62,000 nucleotides of DNA from Neocallimastix lanati (nom. inval.) (GCA_016946835.1 JACVTC010000186.1:97501-159500); one strand, 5' to 3'. Numbered from the stretch's first letter, positions 48,681 through 59,711 are shown. Numbers and translations are program-made. Notes: generated from the sequence alone by a model not told the origin.

Positions 48681-50935
48681 ATGCATCTTAAGTTTGAAGT
48701 ATTTGATAATGAAGATTTGGAAAAAAAATCAATTTTAATATCCAAAATAGAGCGCCAATGCTGAATCACAGTAAGGCTGTCCAGTAGGGACGACATCCAC
48801 CTATGCGAAAGCATAAGGAAGTGTTGTGACTACCTTAATATTCTCTGTTATGAGGGGAGCAAAAGAGCGGTACACAGCGGAAGTAAAAAAAAATATCCAA
48901 AATAGATGAATTAATTGATAATTCTACTTCGTATACATTAGATACTCAATTACCTTGTATATAATGTAAATTAATTATGGAATGTCCAGGACATCTTAAA
49001 AGAATACCACTTTTTCATAAAATTATACATTCTTTATTTGTAAATATCCTGTGCAAAGAAATAACACGTATTTTCCCTTGTATGTAAAAAATATAAGCAT
49101 TCAAATAATGTAAAATTCATTTGTTGTAAAAAACGACTAGTTCCTGCTTCATTTTCAGTTCATAAAATAAAAAAAGTAAATGATTCGGATGTTAAAATTA
49201 AAAATACTAGTAAACCAGAAATGAAAATGTATTCAGAATATCAATTTTTTTTTGGAAAAAAAATTAACCATTGATGAAATGTACGAGGAGATTTGTTCAT
49301 CAGATTTTACAGACGATCCATCCCTTCAAAAAAATAAAAAAAAGGTATTTATTAAAAAATATTCCAGTGTTACCAATAAATTTGAGTCCATCCATAAAGG
49401 ATTCTAATAACATTACTATACATAATAATATAACACATATTTATATTAAATCGTTTAATTTAAACCATCAATATCATAATGAAAATTCATATTTAGATCA
49501 ATCTAGTTACGTTTTTAAGGCTTATAATTTATTTCAAAAAGTTCTAGGAATTCCTAGTATAACAGACACTACAGAAGATTCAAAGAAGATTTCTATAAAA
49601 CAGATGCTATCTGGAAAAACAGGAATATTTAGAAGTATGTGTTTGGCAAAACGACAAAACTTTTGTTTACGGAGAGTGATTGTTCGAAATATTAATACAG
49701 CATTGGATACTATTTTGATTCCTAAGGAATTCACTGACCAATTAATTCCATTTGGATATAAACCTTATGATTATGTTATTATAAACCGACAACCGACATT
49801 GCAAACTACTTCATTACTTGCTGTTAGTTCTTATCCAAGCGATAGTCTTACCATTGAAATTAATCCTCTCATTACTAGCGTTTTTCAAGTAGATTTTGAT
49901 GGTGATAAAATGAATATATTTTGGCTTCCCGAGAAAGCTAAAAAAGAATGAAAAGAAAAATTAAATATTGCCAATAATATTCTTTCGTTTAAAAACGGAT
50001 CACTTATGATCAAATTTATTCAAGATACTTTAACGAGAATCTATAATATGACAAAAGATACTACCATTGTTGATTCTGACATGATTAAAAAGATTTGTAA
50101 AAATTTGAAAATATCTAAACGAGATTGGACCGATTTTACAAAGTATTATAAATATAAAATGAATACTTTAGAAATTCCATACGCCCATTTGGTATCTCTG
50201 CTACTTCCAAGAAATCTAAATTTATCTTTTGAAAATAAAATAATCAAAGTCAATTGCTTAACGCTATCTATAATTATGGAAATAATTTTTATTTGAAATT
50301 TATGTGGGATGTCCAAAGAATGGTCCATGAATATAATTTAACTCATTTAATTTCTCTTTCTATAGCCGATTGTATTCCTTCCAAAGAATTACAAGATTCT
50401 GTTGATGCTGTTACTGAAAAAATAATAATTGAAGCCTATACAATACCCACTGCCAATATTGATTCGGTCATCGTAAATAACCTTGAAATTAAGCACACGG
50501 AAAAAAGTAAAAATATAATTTGCTATTTCGTATAAAAATTTAGCAAAATCTTTTACTAATAATTTAACTAATATCGTCAACAGTGGATCTAAAGAAAACG
50601 TTGATAATATCATTCAAATTTTAATGTCTGTTGGAATTCAAACTCTCTTACCTAATTGCTATATTAAAACTTCGTATTTAACTGGCATTTCCCCAAAGGA
50701 ATTATTTATACATTCCAAATCCGGTAGATTCGGTATTATATCAACCTCTCTTAGTACATATTCAACCGGTTATTTGCAACGATAATTAGTTAAATGTATG
50801 GAAGATTTATTATCTAATGAAAACAGTGTAATCCATGATTACAGAAATTATGAGATATGTTATTACCCATATGCAACTAATACACCAGAAATTAAGAATA
50901 TCTTTCTGGAATATGCTTATGTTTGTACATCATGA
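48681..50935 (+). pseudogene. Divergent largest subunit of DNA-directed RNA polymerase (RPB1/beta'-like), decayed, possibly viral origin
   Basis: An ATG at 48681 opens a gene relic of about 750 codons in several frames, with frameshifts and stops (for example TAA at 48960, TGA at 49949). Landmarks in order: the N-terminal zinc motif around CPGH (48980), an insertion (see the retroposon at 48752), a region at about 49270-49410 with two frames, the GKTGIFRSM...KR block (49613-49660), RQPTLQ (49788), the catalytic Asp triad DFDGD (49893-49907), the funnel region, and the bridge-helix stretch ending GYLQR-stop-LVK near 50785. The C-terminal half is absent. No introns are seen. Divergence from eukaryotic RPB1 is large while catalytic motifs are kept, as in polymerases of large cytoplasmic DNA viruses; that origin is inference. 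No repaired reading is given. Confidence 0.8.
48752..48891 (+). mobile_element. SINE-like structured RNA retroposon 2, inserted in the polymerase relic
   Basis: A 140-bp GC-richer insertion ending in GTAAAAAAAA, flanked by the 15-bp duplication AATATCCAAAATAGA (48737-48751 and 48892-48906). Removing one duplicate plus the insertion puts the polymerase frame back in register. It can fold: GTCC-AGTAG-GGAC (48779-48791) and ATGC-GAAA-GCAT with a GNRA tetraloop (48803-48814). It shares GTCCAG, GGACG and CCACCTAT (48797-48804) with the 45.88 kb element, otherwise little. No ORF, no recognised Pol III boxes. Confidence 0.87.
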
Positions 50936-50939
50936 AAAT

Positions 50940-52735
50940 AATTTGACTTGTAAAGGAATTTTATTTTTTTAACAATTAAACTTATGAAACCACTTAGTAA
51001 GCTATATATGAACTATATATTATATTATATGACATAATCAAAAGAATTAATTTAAATTAAAATAAATATATAATTAAATATATCTATTATGTACCAAAAG
51101 TTTTTTTTTAAAAAAAATAAATATTTATGATCTATTTTATTTTCAATTTTCGTAATAATAATAATTTAATTATAATATGAAATTGAATTAATATAAATAC
51201 ATAATTTTAAATATATTTACTATATTTATTTATTTAACAGTAATAATGAATTGATTTATTTTTAAAAGTTTTAAAAATTTATTTTGTTAAATACATTATT
51301 TCATAAATATATTTACTAATACTTATAAATTTAATTAAAACACTTTAATTTTTTTTAAAAAAAATTTATATATATATTTATAATAATAACAATAAATTAA
51401 ATAATATAAAAATAAATAAAAATATATTTACATAATTTATTTATATAATAAAATTTTATAAAATTATATATATTCTTTTTATTTATTTATTTATTTATTT
51501 TAATAGTATTTATCTATTCAAAAATAAAGATATAAATAAATAAGTAAAATAAAATAAATTAATAAAGATTATATAAATTTAAAATATAAAAAAAAATAAA
51601 AAAATATATATTATATCATATATATAATATATATATGATTTTTTCATTTAAAAGATGTATTTAATTTATTCAACTTTTAATTATAGAAATTATATATAAA
51701 TATATACTACATTAATATTTTTAAAAAAATATTAAAATTTTTAATGTTTTTAATGATTATTAATTTTTAAAATATGTAATAAATTTGAATTTTTAAAAAA
51801 TTTTAAAATATATTCATTTAATTTTAAATTTTATTTTTAATATTATTAAATTTTTTTGCTTAAAAATCATTATTAAGAAATTATTTTTATGTATTATAAA
51901 ATTTCATTCCTGTTTAAAATTCATTTCAAATGTAATATTGATAATTAACAAAAAAAAAAAAAAAGAATCTTAAAAATTTGAATAAAATTATTTTATTTTC
52001 ATAAATTAATTTTTAATTTTAATTAAAATTTATTATCTTTTTAACATATTTTCTTAATACTCTTATTAAAAATATATAATAAAATTTATTAATAAATTTA
52101 CTTAATAAATTTTAATTTATATAATATATAAACTATATAAAATTTACATCAAAATTTTAAAATATTAAATATTAAATAATACAGATAATAATAATAAGAA
52201 TTAATTTTTAATTAGATATATTTTTAGAATATTATACTTTAAAATAACAAGATAACTTTAGTTTTGTTAATAAGTAAAAAATAAAAATTATACTATATTT
52301 ACAATATTAACTGCTATTATATAATATTTTCATTTACTAAATAATTACTTAATTTATTTGACAAAAAATAATATAGTTGATGATGAATTTCCTATTTATA
52401 ATATTTGAATTTTACATCTTTCTATTTTTGGTATTAAAATTTACTATGAAATAAAATTAATAAATATATACATTTTTAAAAACTAGTATAAAAAATTAAA
52501 AATTATAATAAATTATTTTTATACAATTCTAACCAATTAATAATAGATAATAGTCTATTTATTATTTCTAACCTCTAATAAAAAATTTATAAATATAACA
52601 AAAAGTAATTAGTAAAAAAGATTATTTTTTTCTCAAATAAAGTATTTAAAATTATTTTTTATATTTTTATATTAAAAGAAGTAAAAATATAAATTGAAAT
52701 TAATTTTTATTTGAATTTAAAACAACAATAGAACA
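50940..52735. other. AT-rich intergenic region
   Basis: About 1.8 kb without supported coding sequence or repeat family. The right end should hold the promoter of the channel gene. Confidence 0.5.
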
Positions 52736-52737
52736 AA

Positions 52738-53628
52738 ATGAAGGTATTTATGAAAATTGCTAAAAATAAATGGTTTACAAATTTTATTATTGGAGTTATT
52801 TTATTTAATACAATATTGATGGGAATATCGACAATTAAATCTTTAAATGATACGGCAAAAAATATACTAAATGTTATAGATTTGATTTGTCTTTCTATTT
52901 ACATTATTGAAATGATAATTAAGATGCTAGCCTACAACTTTTTTGGATATTTCAAAAGTTTATGGAATATATTTGATTTTTTCATTGTTATTATTTCAGT
53001 CCTTATGTTGTATTCTATTGGATCATCTATGCAAGTATTACGTTCTTTGAGAATATTCCGTTCTTTGAGAAGTTTACGTGGCTTAAAAATGATCAGTTCT
53101 ATTGATGAATTACAAAAAATTATTTCAAGTATAGGAAAATCTCTTCCTGGTATATCATGGACTTCATTTCTCATGATATTAATTTACTATATATTTTCGA
53201 TTATTGGAGTTACTGAATTTGGAGAAGAATTTCCTGATTGGTTTGGAACTATACCTAAATCTATGTATACTTTATTTCAAGTAATGACTTTAGAAAGTTG
53301 GTCAATGGGTATTAGTAGACCCGTTATGGAAAAATTTAATTTTGCATGGTTATATTTCATTCCATTTGTAATTATATCTTCATTTATTATTATGAATGTG
53401 GTTGTTGGTATTGTGGTGAATTCCATCAGTGAAGTTGCAGAATCTAAAGAAAAAAATATAGAAGCTAAAAGTATTGAAATTTATAAGACTGAGAATATTA
53501 AGTTTGAAATTGAACAAATAAGAAGACATATCTCTAATCTTGATGATCTTATCAAGAAAGGAAAATCTATACCATTAGATCAATTAAACAATAATGATTG
53601 TAGTATTAAAGTAAATCAAATAAGTTAG
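52738..53628 (+). CDS. Single-domain voltage-gated cation channel, bacterial sodium-channel (BacNav/NaChBac) type
   Basis: Intact intronless 296-residue ORF. Segments: S1 12-31, S2 43-64, S3 74-93, S4 97-118 with Arg at 102, 105, 108, 111, 114 and Lys 117 at every third position, S5 141-160, pore helix 173-184 followed by the filter TLESWS (184-189), S6 203-230. The C-terminal 230-275 is charged and predicted helical, as in the coiled-coil tail of bacterial Nav channels. Bacterial channels have one six-segment domain, form tetramers and use a TLESWxS filter that selects Na+; eukaryotic Nav/Cav proteins have four fused domains. FQVMTLESWS...ISRPVM is nearly the bacterial pattern. The likely role is plasma-membrane voltage-gated Na+ (or Ca2+) entry. 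Horizontal transfer from bacteria is plausible. Confidence 0.9.
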   Translation: MKVFMKIAKNKWFTNFIIGVILFNTILMGISTIKSLNDTAKNILNVIDLICLSIYIIEMIIKMLAYNFFGYFKSLWNIFDFFIVIISVLMLYSIGSSMQVLRSLRIFRSLRSLRGLKMISSIDELQKIISSIGKSLPGISWTSFLMILIYYIFSIIGVTEFGEEFPDWFGTIPKSMYTLFQVMTLESWSMGISRPVMEKFNFAWLYFIPFVIISSFIIMNVVVGIVVNSISEVAESKEKNIEAKSIEIYKTENIKFEIEQIRRHISNLDDLIKKGKSIPLDQLNNNDCSIKVNQIS

Positions 53629-54560
53629 GATGAAAAATATAGAAAAATTTTAATGTTAAGATTATAAATCTTAATATTTTATTAATAATAAAATATTGTA
53701 AATACATATTATATAATTTTTATATAATTTATTTTATAAAAATTACTTTTTAATTACATTAAAAATAACACAATGCATCTATATTATTTTAATCATTTAA
53801 ATTAATGAAAATGAGTATAAAATTATTCAATTTTGTTCAATATATATATAAATATTATTATCATTAACTTTAAAGTTTAATGTTTAACAAGTTAATAGAT
53901 GTAACAAAAATAATTTGACAAAAAATAAATTTTATATAACAAAAAAGAATATAAATAAAATATGATAATAATAATAATAATATATAAAATAGCTCAATTG
54001 TAAAAATTTTATATTTATTTTTTTAAAGTTATTTTTAAATTTTTAAAACTTAAATTTTAATAATAATTAATATTATTAGTATCAAAGCATTTTGTTTATT
54101 TTATTTTTAATTATTAAAATATTTTATAAAAATCGAAAATTTTAATTTTTTTATTTAATATTGAAATATGATATATATTGCATTTATAGTAATTTAATAT
54201 GAAACTAATTTTTCTTAAAAATATTTATTATAAATTTCTAAATATTATTTTCATGAATATTTTAATTATTGAGTTTTTTATTTATTTATTAAATTCTTAA
54301 ATTATATATATATTCAAAAATTTCTTTAATTAAAATTAGCCGTATATTTATAATTAACTATATAAAATTTTATAACTTAAAATAAATATTATACTATAAA
54401 AAAATATACAAGTATTAATAAAAATAAAATAATAAGATAATAGGAAATAAAATAATAAGAAATAAGATAATAAGAAATAATAAAATTTTCAATTATTATT
54501 TTTTAATTAGTTTTTTTTTTAAATTATAATTTGAATATTTTTAGTACAGAATTTTTTTTA
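53629..54560. other. Intergenic between the convergent channel genes
   Basis: AT-rich, with a short aataagaaataagataataag repeat near 54420-54480. It must contain both 3' ends; no terminator motif can be named. Confidence 0.5.
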
Positions 54561-54564
54561 TTTT

Positions 54565-55224
54565 TCATTCTATTTTTTTTTTTTTTTTCATATTTTTTTT
54601 TTTATTTAATTTATTTATATTTCTTTTCTTTTTTTTTATTTGTGAATTTTTATTAAACTCGTTTAATGAATACATATAACTTGCTCCAATAACCCCTGAC
54701 AATAATACCATCCAAATTATACTACAAACGGAAGAAATCATAACAATAATTCTACCTTCAATGGTAATTGGGGAAAAATCCCTATAACCAATGGTTCTTA
54801 AAGATACAATAAAGATACAATATATTGCATTGAAAAAAGAATCAAAGATCTCTCCTTCTATATTAAAGATGATTAAAGCAGAGATCAATATATAACAAAT
54901 TGCTAAACTTCCTATAGCAATTAATGGCTTTTTTGAAATTTTAATGACGTTATTGATTATGATACTACTTTTATAGTAGCGAAAATCTTTATATTTTTGT
55001 TGAAATATTTTATTATCTAAATTGTTTTTAAATTCTATATTGTCTACTTCCTTTTGTTCATTATTATTAATTTTAATTTTATTTTCATTTACTCTTTTGA
55101 TTTCACTCTTAATATTTATATTATTTTCATTTTCACTATTATATATATAGTAATTATTTATACCTGTAATATATAATTCATCAGTATCGTCAATTCTATT
55201 AGATTTTTTCACAATATTCATCAT
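54565..55224 (-). CDS. Two-transmembrane potassium-channel-like protein with altered selectivity filter
   Basis: 219 residues from ATG at 55222-55224. Residues 1-98 are Asn/Glu/Lys-rich and hydrophilic. TM1 lies at 101-122, a pore helix at 128-143, the filter at 144-149, TM2 at 159-185, then a Lys-rich tail. The filter reads TIGYRD where K+ channels have TVGYGD or TIGYGD, so Arg148 replaces the second conserved Gly. In known channels that Gly carbonyl lines the K+ path, so this subunit may not conduct, or may act in a heteromer. The unit resembles the second pore half of fungal TOK or two-pore channels, but no first half was found upstream. It converges with the sodium-channel-like gene 0.94 kb away. 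Confidence 0.78.
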   Translation of the reverse strand: MMNIVKKSNRIDDTDELYITGINNYYIYNSENENNINIKSEIKRVNENKIKINNNEQKEVDNIEFKNNLDNKIFQQKYKDFRYYKSSIIINNVIKISKKPLIAIGSLAICYILISALIIFNIEGEIFDSFFNAIYCIFIVSLRTIGYRDFSPITIEGRIIVMISSVCSIIWMVLLSGVIGASYMYSLNEFNKNSQIKKKKRNINKLNKKKNMKKKKKIE

Positions 55225-55537
55225 TCAAATTAAGTATAAATATTTAATACAAAACTTTTATCTAAAATTATAAATGATGTACTTTATTTGTTGATTTATT
55301 TTTTTATGTTATTTATATTTTAACTCTTTTTTTTTATAATGAAAACTTTCTAATATCGAATTAATTAAATTCTAAATTTTTATGTAAAATAAATTTTTAA
55401 AAATATAATAATAAAATTTTACATATATAAAATAGTTTTATTATTAATTAATATCAATAATTTCAGAAATTTCTTTATTAAATTGTAAATTAAAAGTTTA
55501 GATCCATCACTTTTTAAGAAAAAATCTATTTTTACTT

Positions 55538-56035
55538 TTGAATTTTTAATGTTATTATTATATTATTTTATTATATAAAAAACGTAATTATTTTTATATT
55601 TAATCATTTTAAAATGTTATAAAATAGTTTAATTATTTTATATATATATAATACTAAAATTTATTACCCAAAATTTATATTTATTACTCAAAATATGATT
55701 TTTTGAATTTTTAATGTTATTATTATGTTATTTTTATTATATAAAAAACGTAATTATTTTTATATTTAATCATTTTAAAATGTTATAAAATAGTTTAATT
55801 ATTTTATATATATATAATACTAAAATTTATTACCCAAAATTTATATTTATTACTCAAAATATGATTTTTTGAATTTTTAATGTTATTATTATGTTATTTT
55901 TATTATATAAAAAACGTAATTATTTTTATATTTAATCATTTTAAAATGTTATAAAATAGTTTAATTATTTTATATATATATAATACTAAAATTTATTACC
56001 CAAAATTTATATTTATTACTCAAAATATGATTTGG
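55538..56035. repeat. 166-bp tandem repeat, three copies
   Basis: Three head-to-tail copies of a block running from ttttgaatttttaatgttatt through ataaaaaacgtaattatttt to ttattactcaaaatatga; the aacgtaatta marker recurs at 55581, 55747 and 55913. Copies 2 and 3 are nearly identical. Confidence 0.92.
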
Positions 56036-56627
56036 TCAATTTTTATAAGTTTATATTTATTTAAATATAACTTTATAAATCAAAATAATTTAAATACAAC
56101 TATATAATAGTATAATAATTATTATTAATTAATAATAATTATTATAAAATTAATTAATTATCATAATAGTAATAATAAATATAAAGTATTCAAAAAAAAA
56201 AAGTACGTATTGTTAATTAATAACTAATATTTTTAAAATTTAAATAATTATGTTTTCTTTTTATTTTAAATTTAACAATTAAAGTGAGAATTTTATTTTT
56301 TATACTAAAATTAAATAATTAAAATAAGAATATTCAAAATATTATGAAAATTTTTACAAAAGTACCTTAAAAATAAAAATAATTAAGTTCAATAATTAAT
56401 ATATATTATAATTATATATTAATCAGCTTTAATAATTAAAGGTAATATTAATACATAATAAAAATTAATTAAATTAATTTATACTATTTATATATTATAT
56501 TTAAAGAGATTTTTTTTCCAAATAAAATTTTTTTATTAATTATCAACAAATTATATAAAATATTATTTAAAAATTTATATTGTAAAAATTATTTTCAATA
56601 AAAAATTTAAATTATTAAATTAACAAG

Positions 56628-57507
56628 ATGCGTAGAGTTTCCACCACCACAAGTAAATTATATTATCTTTAAAATGATTATTAATTATTATTTATTTTTT
56701 TTTTACTTTAATCAAAGTAAAAAATATATATATATATAAATTAAAATAAATATAAAAAAATAGAGCTTTACTAATCATATTTTCACTTTTATAAAAATAT
56801 TGTGATATATACATTGTCCATCCTAAGACATACGTAAATTTATTATTTATAATTTATATTTATATTATTTCTATAAAAATTATTTTATAACATTTTATTA
56901 ATTAGATATCAAACAAACAAATAATAATCCAAATATATATATATTATACTATTTAAAAATATTTAAATAAAATTAAAATAGAGAAAACAAAAATTTGTGT
57001 ACAATACTCCTTATAATCCAAGAGTAGCATATGTTATTCCCGTTGGCGTTCCACCACATATCGCTCAAAAGATGATGGAAGCTAGTAGAGCTTTTCGTAT
57101 GTTTGATGTTGATCATTCTGGAACAATAAGTCAAAAAGGTAAATATCAATAAATATATATTTATAAACATTAGAATTTTGATATATATAATATATAAGAA
57201 AATTTAAAAAATCTCTGATATACTAAATTAAATCATATATTACTATATTACTATTATAATAACTAATTAATTCTATTTCAATTATTAATATTATCATAAT
57301 TATTAAAATATCACTTATTTGAAATAAAAATAAAATTAATAACTTTCATTAAAATAAAATTAATAGAATGGGTTAGTACATTGAATTTTTTGGGTATTTA
57401 ACGCATCATTTCAAGAAATGAACCGTTTATTCTTTCTTATTGATACTGATAAATCCGGTAGAATCAATGAAAGAGAATTCTGTGAATGGTATAGCTTTAG
57501 CTATTAG
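56628..57507 (+). pseudogene. EF-hand (penta-EF-like) Ca2+-binding protein, disrupted
   Basis: A possible first exon (56628-56652, MRRVSTTT) has a GTAAAT donor, but its phase does not match the next exon well. The main exon (about 56983-57138) encodes VPPHIAQKMMEASRAFRMF and a first EF loop DVDHSGTISQKE; the Glu at position 12 is completed across a GTAAAT intron to 57367. Exon 3 encodes WVSTLNFLGI, then a TAA, and one base out of frame FQEMNRLFFLIDTDKSGRIN with a second perfect EF loop, ending at TAG 57505-57507. The helix-loop spacing (LxxLGI...FxxMxRLFxxIDxDxSGxIxxxEFxxW) is typical of penta-EF proteins. A small indel near 57395 breaks it, or an unrecognised splice skips it. Confidence 0.65.
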
Positions 57508-57509
57508 AG

Positions 57510-58330
57510 AAATATCTATATTAGAAGTTTAAAATTTAAAAATCTTAAATTTTGATATTTTTTTAAATTTTTATATAAAATAAATGTATTATTATTTAAA
57601 ATGTTTTTAATAAAAATGAAATAAATAATAATATATATATATATATAAAATTTTATATTTTATTTTTTTTATTATAGAGTTTTTCTTAAAAATATATATA
57701 TAAATTTATTAGTAAATAATCTTATTTTTAAAATTTTATACTATTTAGAAATACATTATACCTAATGACATAGTAAAGATATCCTTATATTAATATATAA
57801 GAAATCTTTATTATGTGAAAATATACGATATTATATTTCGCAATATTGCGTATTATAGGGTGTGGCGTTATAAAATATATTAATTATTTATATTAAATAT
57901 TTTATTATTTATTTTTTATTTAATAATTTTGAATTATTTATTTCTATTTTATTAATAATTATGGCTTTAAATTACAACTAAAAAACTCACATTGTGAAAT
58001 GTATTCGAAAATATAATTGTATATAATATAATATTATTAATTAGTTAAATTAATATATGGCTTGTTAATATTATTTTTCACATATTTTACACAGGATATA
58101 TTAAAATATGTAACATCTTCTTGAATTAATATAATTTTAAAACTTTAATATTTATATTTTATTTTATTTATATTTATATTTCAAACAATTACAATTACTT
58201 ATAAATTATTTTTCTTCCAAGGGTTTTAAATTCTTTTTTATTTATTTTATGTTATATTACGAGTTTATAAATTGAAGATATATGAGTATTAGAATAAATT
58301 TAAGTAAAAATAAAATAAAAAATGTAAATT
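57510..58330. other. AT-rich intergenic region
   Basis: No supported feature. Confidence 0.5.
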
Positions 58331-58336
58331 CGTAAT

Positions 58337-58722
58337 TGATATAAAACAAATATGTGTAGTAACATATTTGTATATTTAATAATAATTATTAAATAATAAA
58401 TTTATATCTTTTTGATAATAATTATTTTATTTTATTTTACTTCAATATGTATTATTATAATTATAATAATTATAATACTTTATTTCATATAAAATTTATA
58501 TAGTTCTATATATTAGAATATATAATTAATATATTACCTATTTCTTATAAATAGATTAGATTATTTATATTAGAAATAGAGGACTCTCTTGTAAATTTTT
58601 AGGAATTAGAATTATTATTTTAATTGTACGAATATTATAATTTTATTAATAAAATTTACTAAACTACCATTATTTAAAACCCACTGCTTATAAATTATTG
58701 CACATAAAAGTCCCGCATATCA
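58337..58722 (-). repeat. R370 dispersed repeat, copy D
   Basis: Reverse-complement copy: TGATATAAAACAAATATGTGTAG at the left, ACATAAAAGTCCCGCATATCA at the right. It is closest to copies A and B and has TGATAT...ATATCA outer ends. No flanking duplication longer than 4 bp is evident. Confidence 0.88.
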
Positions 58723-58724
58723 AA

Positions 58725-59027
58725 AATTGGTGGAGATATCGGGGATGTGCTGTGTAAAAAGTAATTTATAAGTAGTGGTGTTTTGTGATTTTATTAATTA
58801 TTTATAAATTCGTTACACTTTCTTTTCATTTAGGATTAATATTTTATTAAGGATTAATATATTATTTAAGAAATAATTTACGATATAATTTTTTTTTTTT
58901 GGTTGTCTATAGTTATTTTATCTCAGGTGAAGAGAGAATTATACAATATAAGTTATTTCATTCATTTTAGTATAGATAAAATAAATTGTTTTTAAATATA
59001 TTAATATTTGGAGATTTAATCATTATT

Positions 59028-59067
<40 letters not shown>

Positions 59068-59140
59068 ATTATATATAAATTTTTAAAATATATTATTTTA
59101 ATAAAGAAACATTATTATTAATTAATTGTTAATTGTTAAC
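58725..59140. other. Leader upstream of the Gag-like ORF
   Basis: Non-coding; contains gtggtgttttgtg and ctcaggtgaagagagaa patches of higher GC and a poly-A of about 30 bp at 59031-59064. It may be the 5' leader of a retroelement, but no LTR is demonstrable. Confidence 0.4.
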
Positions 59141-59141
59141 A

Positions 59142-59711
59142 ATGAGAAATAACAATTTTATTGGCCATCGGGTAGACACTGGGTCCCTTCCAAGAATTAC
59201 TGGATCTAATAGAAACGCTGAAATTTGGAAGTTTAAAATTAATGATTGGTTTAAAAAGGAAGGCATTGCTATCGATGAAGATAAATTTAGTTACATAATT
59301 ATGGCTGCTGAAGATGATATCGTAAAGGTAATTATGGAAAAAGTAAGAGAGGTAAATAGAACTCTTACTTTAGATGAATGTGTTGTTCTCATAAAAAAAA
59401 GATATTGGAGGGAAAACCAAAAGGATAACAATTATGAAAATATATTACAAGGATCTCACTGGAGAAATAAAAAAAGTTTAAATAATTATAAAAATTATTC
59501 ATTTAATATACAACCAATGAATACATATATTAATAACTTTAGTAATTCATTGAATAAAGGAAATAATAGAATATCTATTAACAGTTCTTCCAATAACTAC
59601 AATGGATACATTGTTAATAGTAATTATAGTAATTATAATGATAATACATTTAACACATGGAGTGGAAATAGTAATCAGAGAAATTTTAGGAATTTAGAAG
59701 ATTTAATATGA
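59142..59711 (+). CDS. Gag-like protein of an unclassified retroelement (ORF1)
   Basis: 189 residues from the ATG at 59142. The first 95 residues are a compact, mixed-charge region (PRITGSNRNAEIWKFKINDW, then EDKFSYIIMAAEDDIVKVIM and LDECVVLIKKRYWRE) that resembles the N-terminal Gag fold of LTR retroelements, where a WKxxIxxW block is common. The rest is low-complexity Asn/Ser/Tyr. The stop codon overlaps the next start as ATGA. No zinc knuckle. The resemblance is by eye only; a host gene cannot be excluded. Confidence 0.55.
   Translation: MRNNNFIGHRVDTGSLPRITGSNRNAEIWKFKINDWFKKEGIAIDEDKFSYIIMAAEDDIVKVIMEKVREVNRTLTLDECVVLIKKRYWRENQKDNNYENILQGSHWRNKKSLNNYKNYSFNIQPMNTYINNFSNSLNKGNNRISINSSSNNYNGYIVNSNYSNYNDNTFNTWSGNSNQRNFRNLEDLI

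Noticed and set aside
48752-48891. U6, 5S or SRP RNA identity
   Set aside because: None of their conserved blocks could be matched; only hairpins and the box shared with the other retroposon are clear.
49534-49734. Minus-strand ORF within the polymerase relic
   Set aside because: Shadow of the plus-strand frame carrying conserved polymerase motifs.
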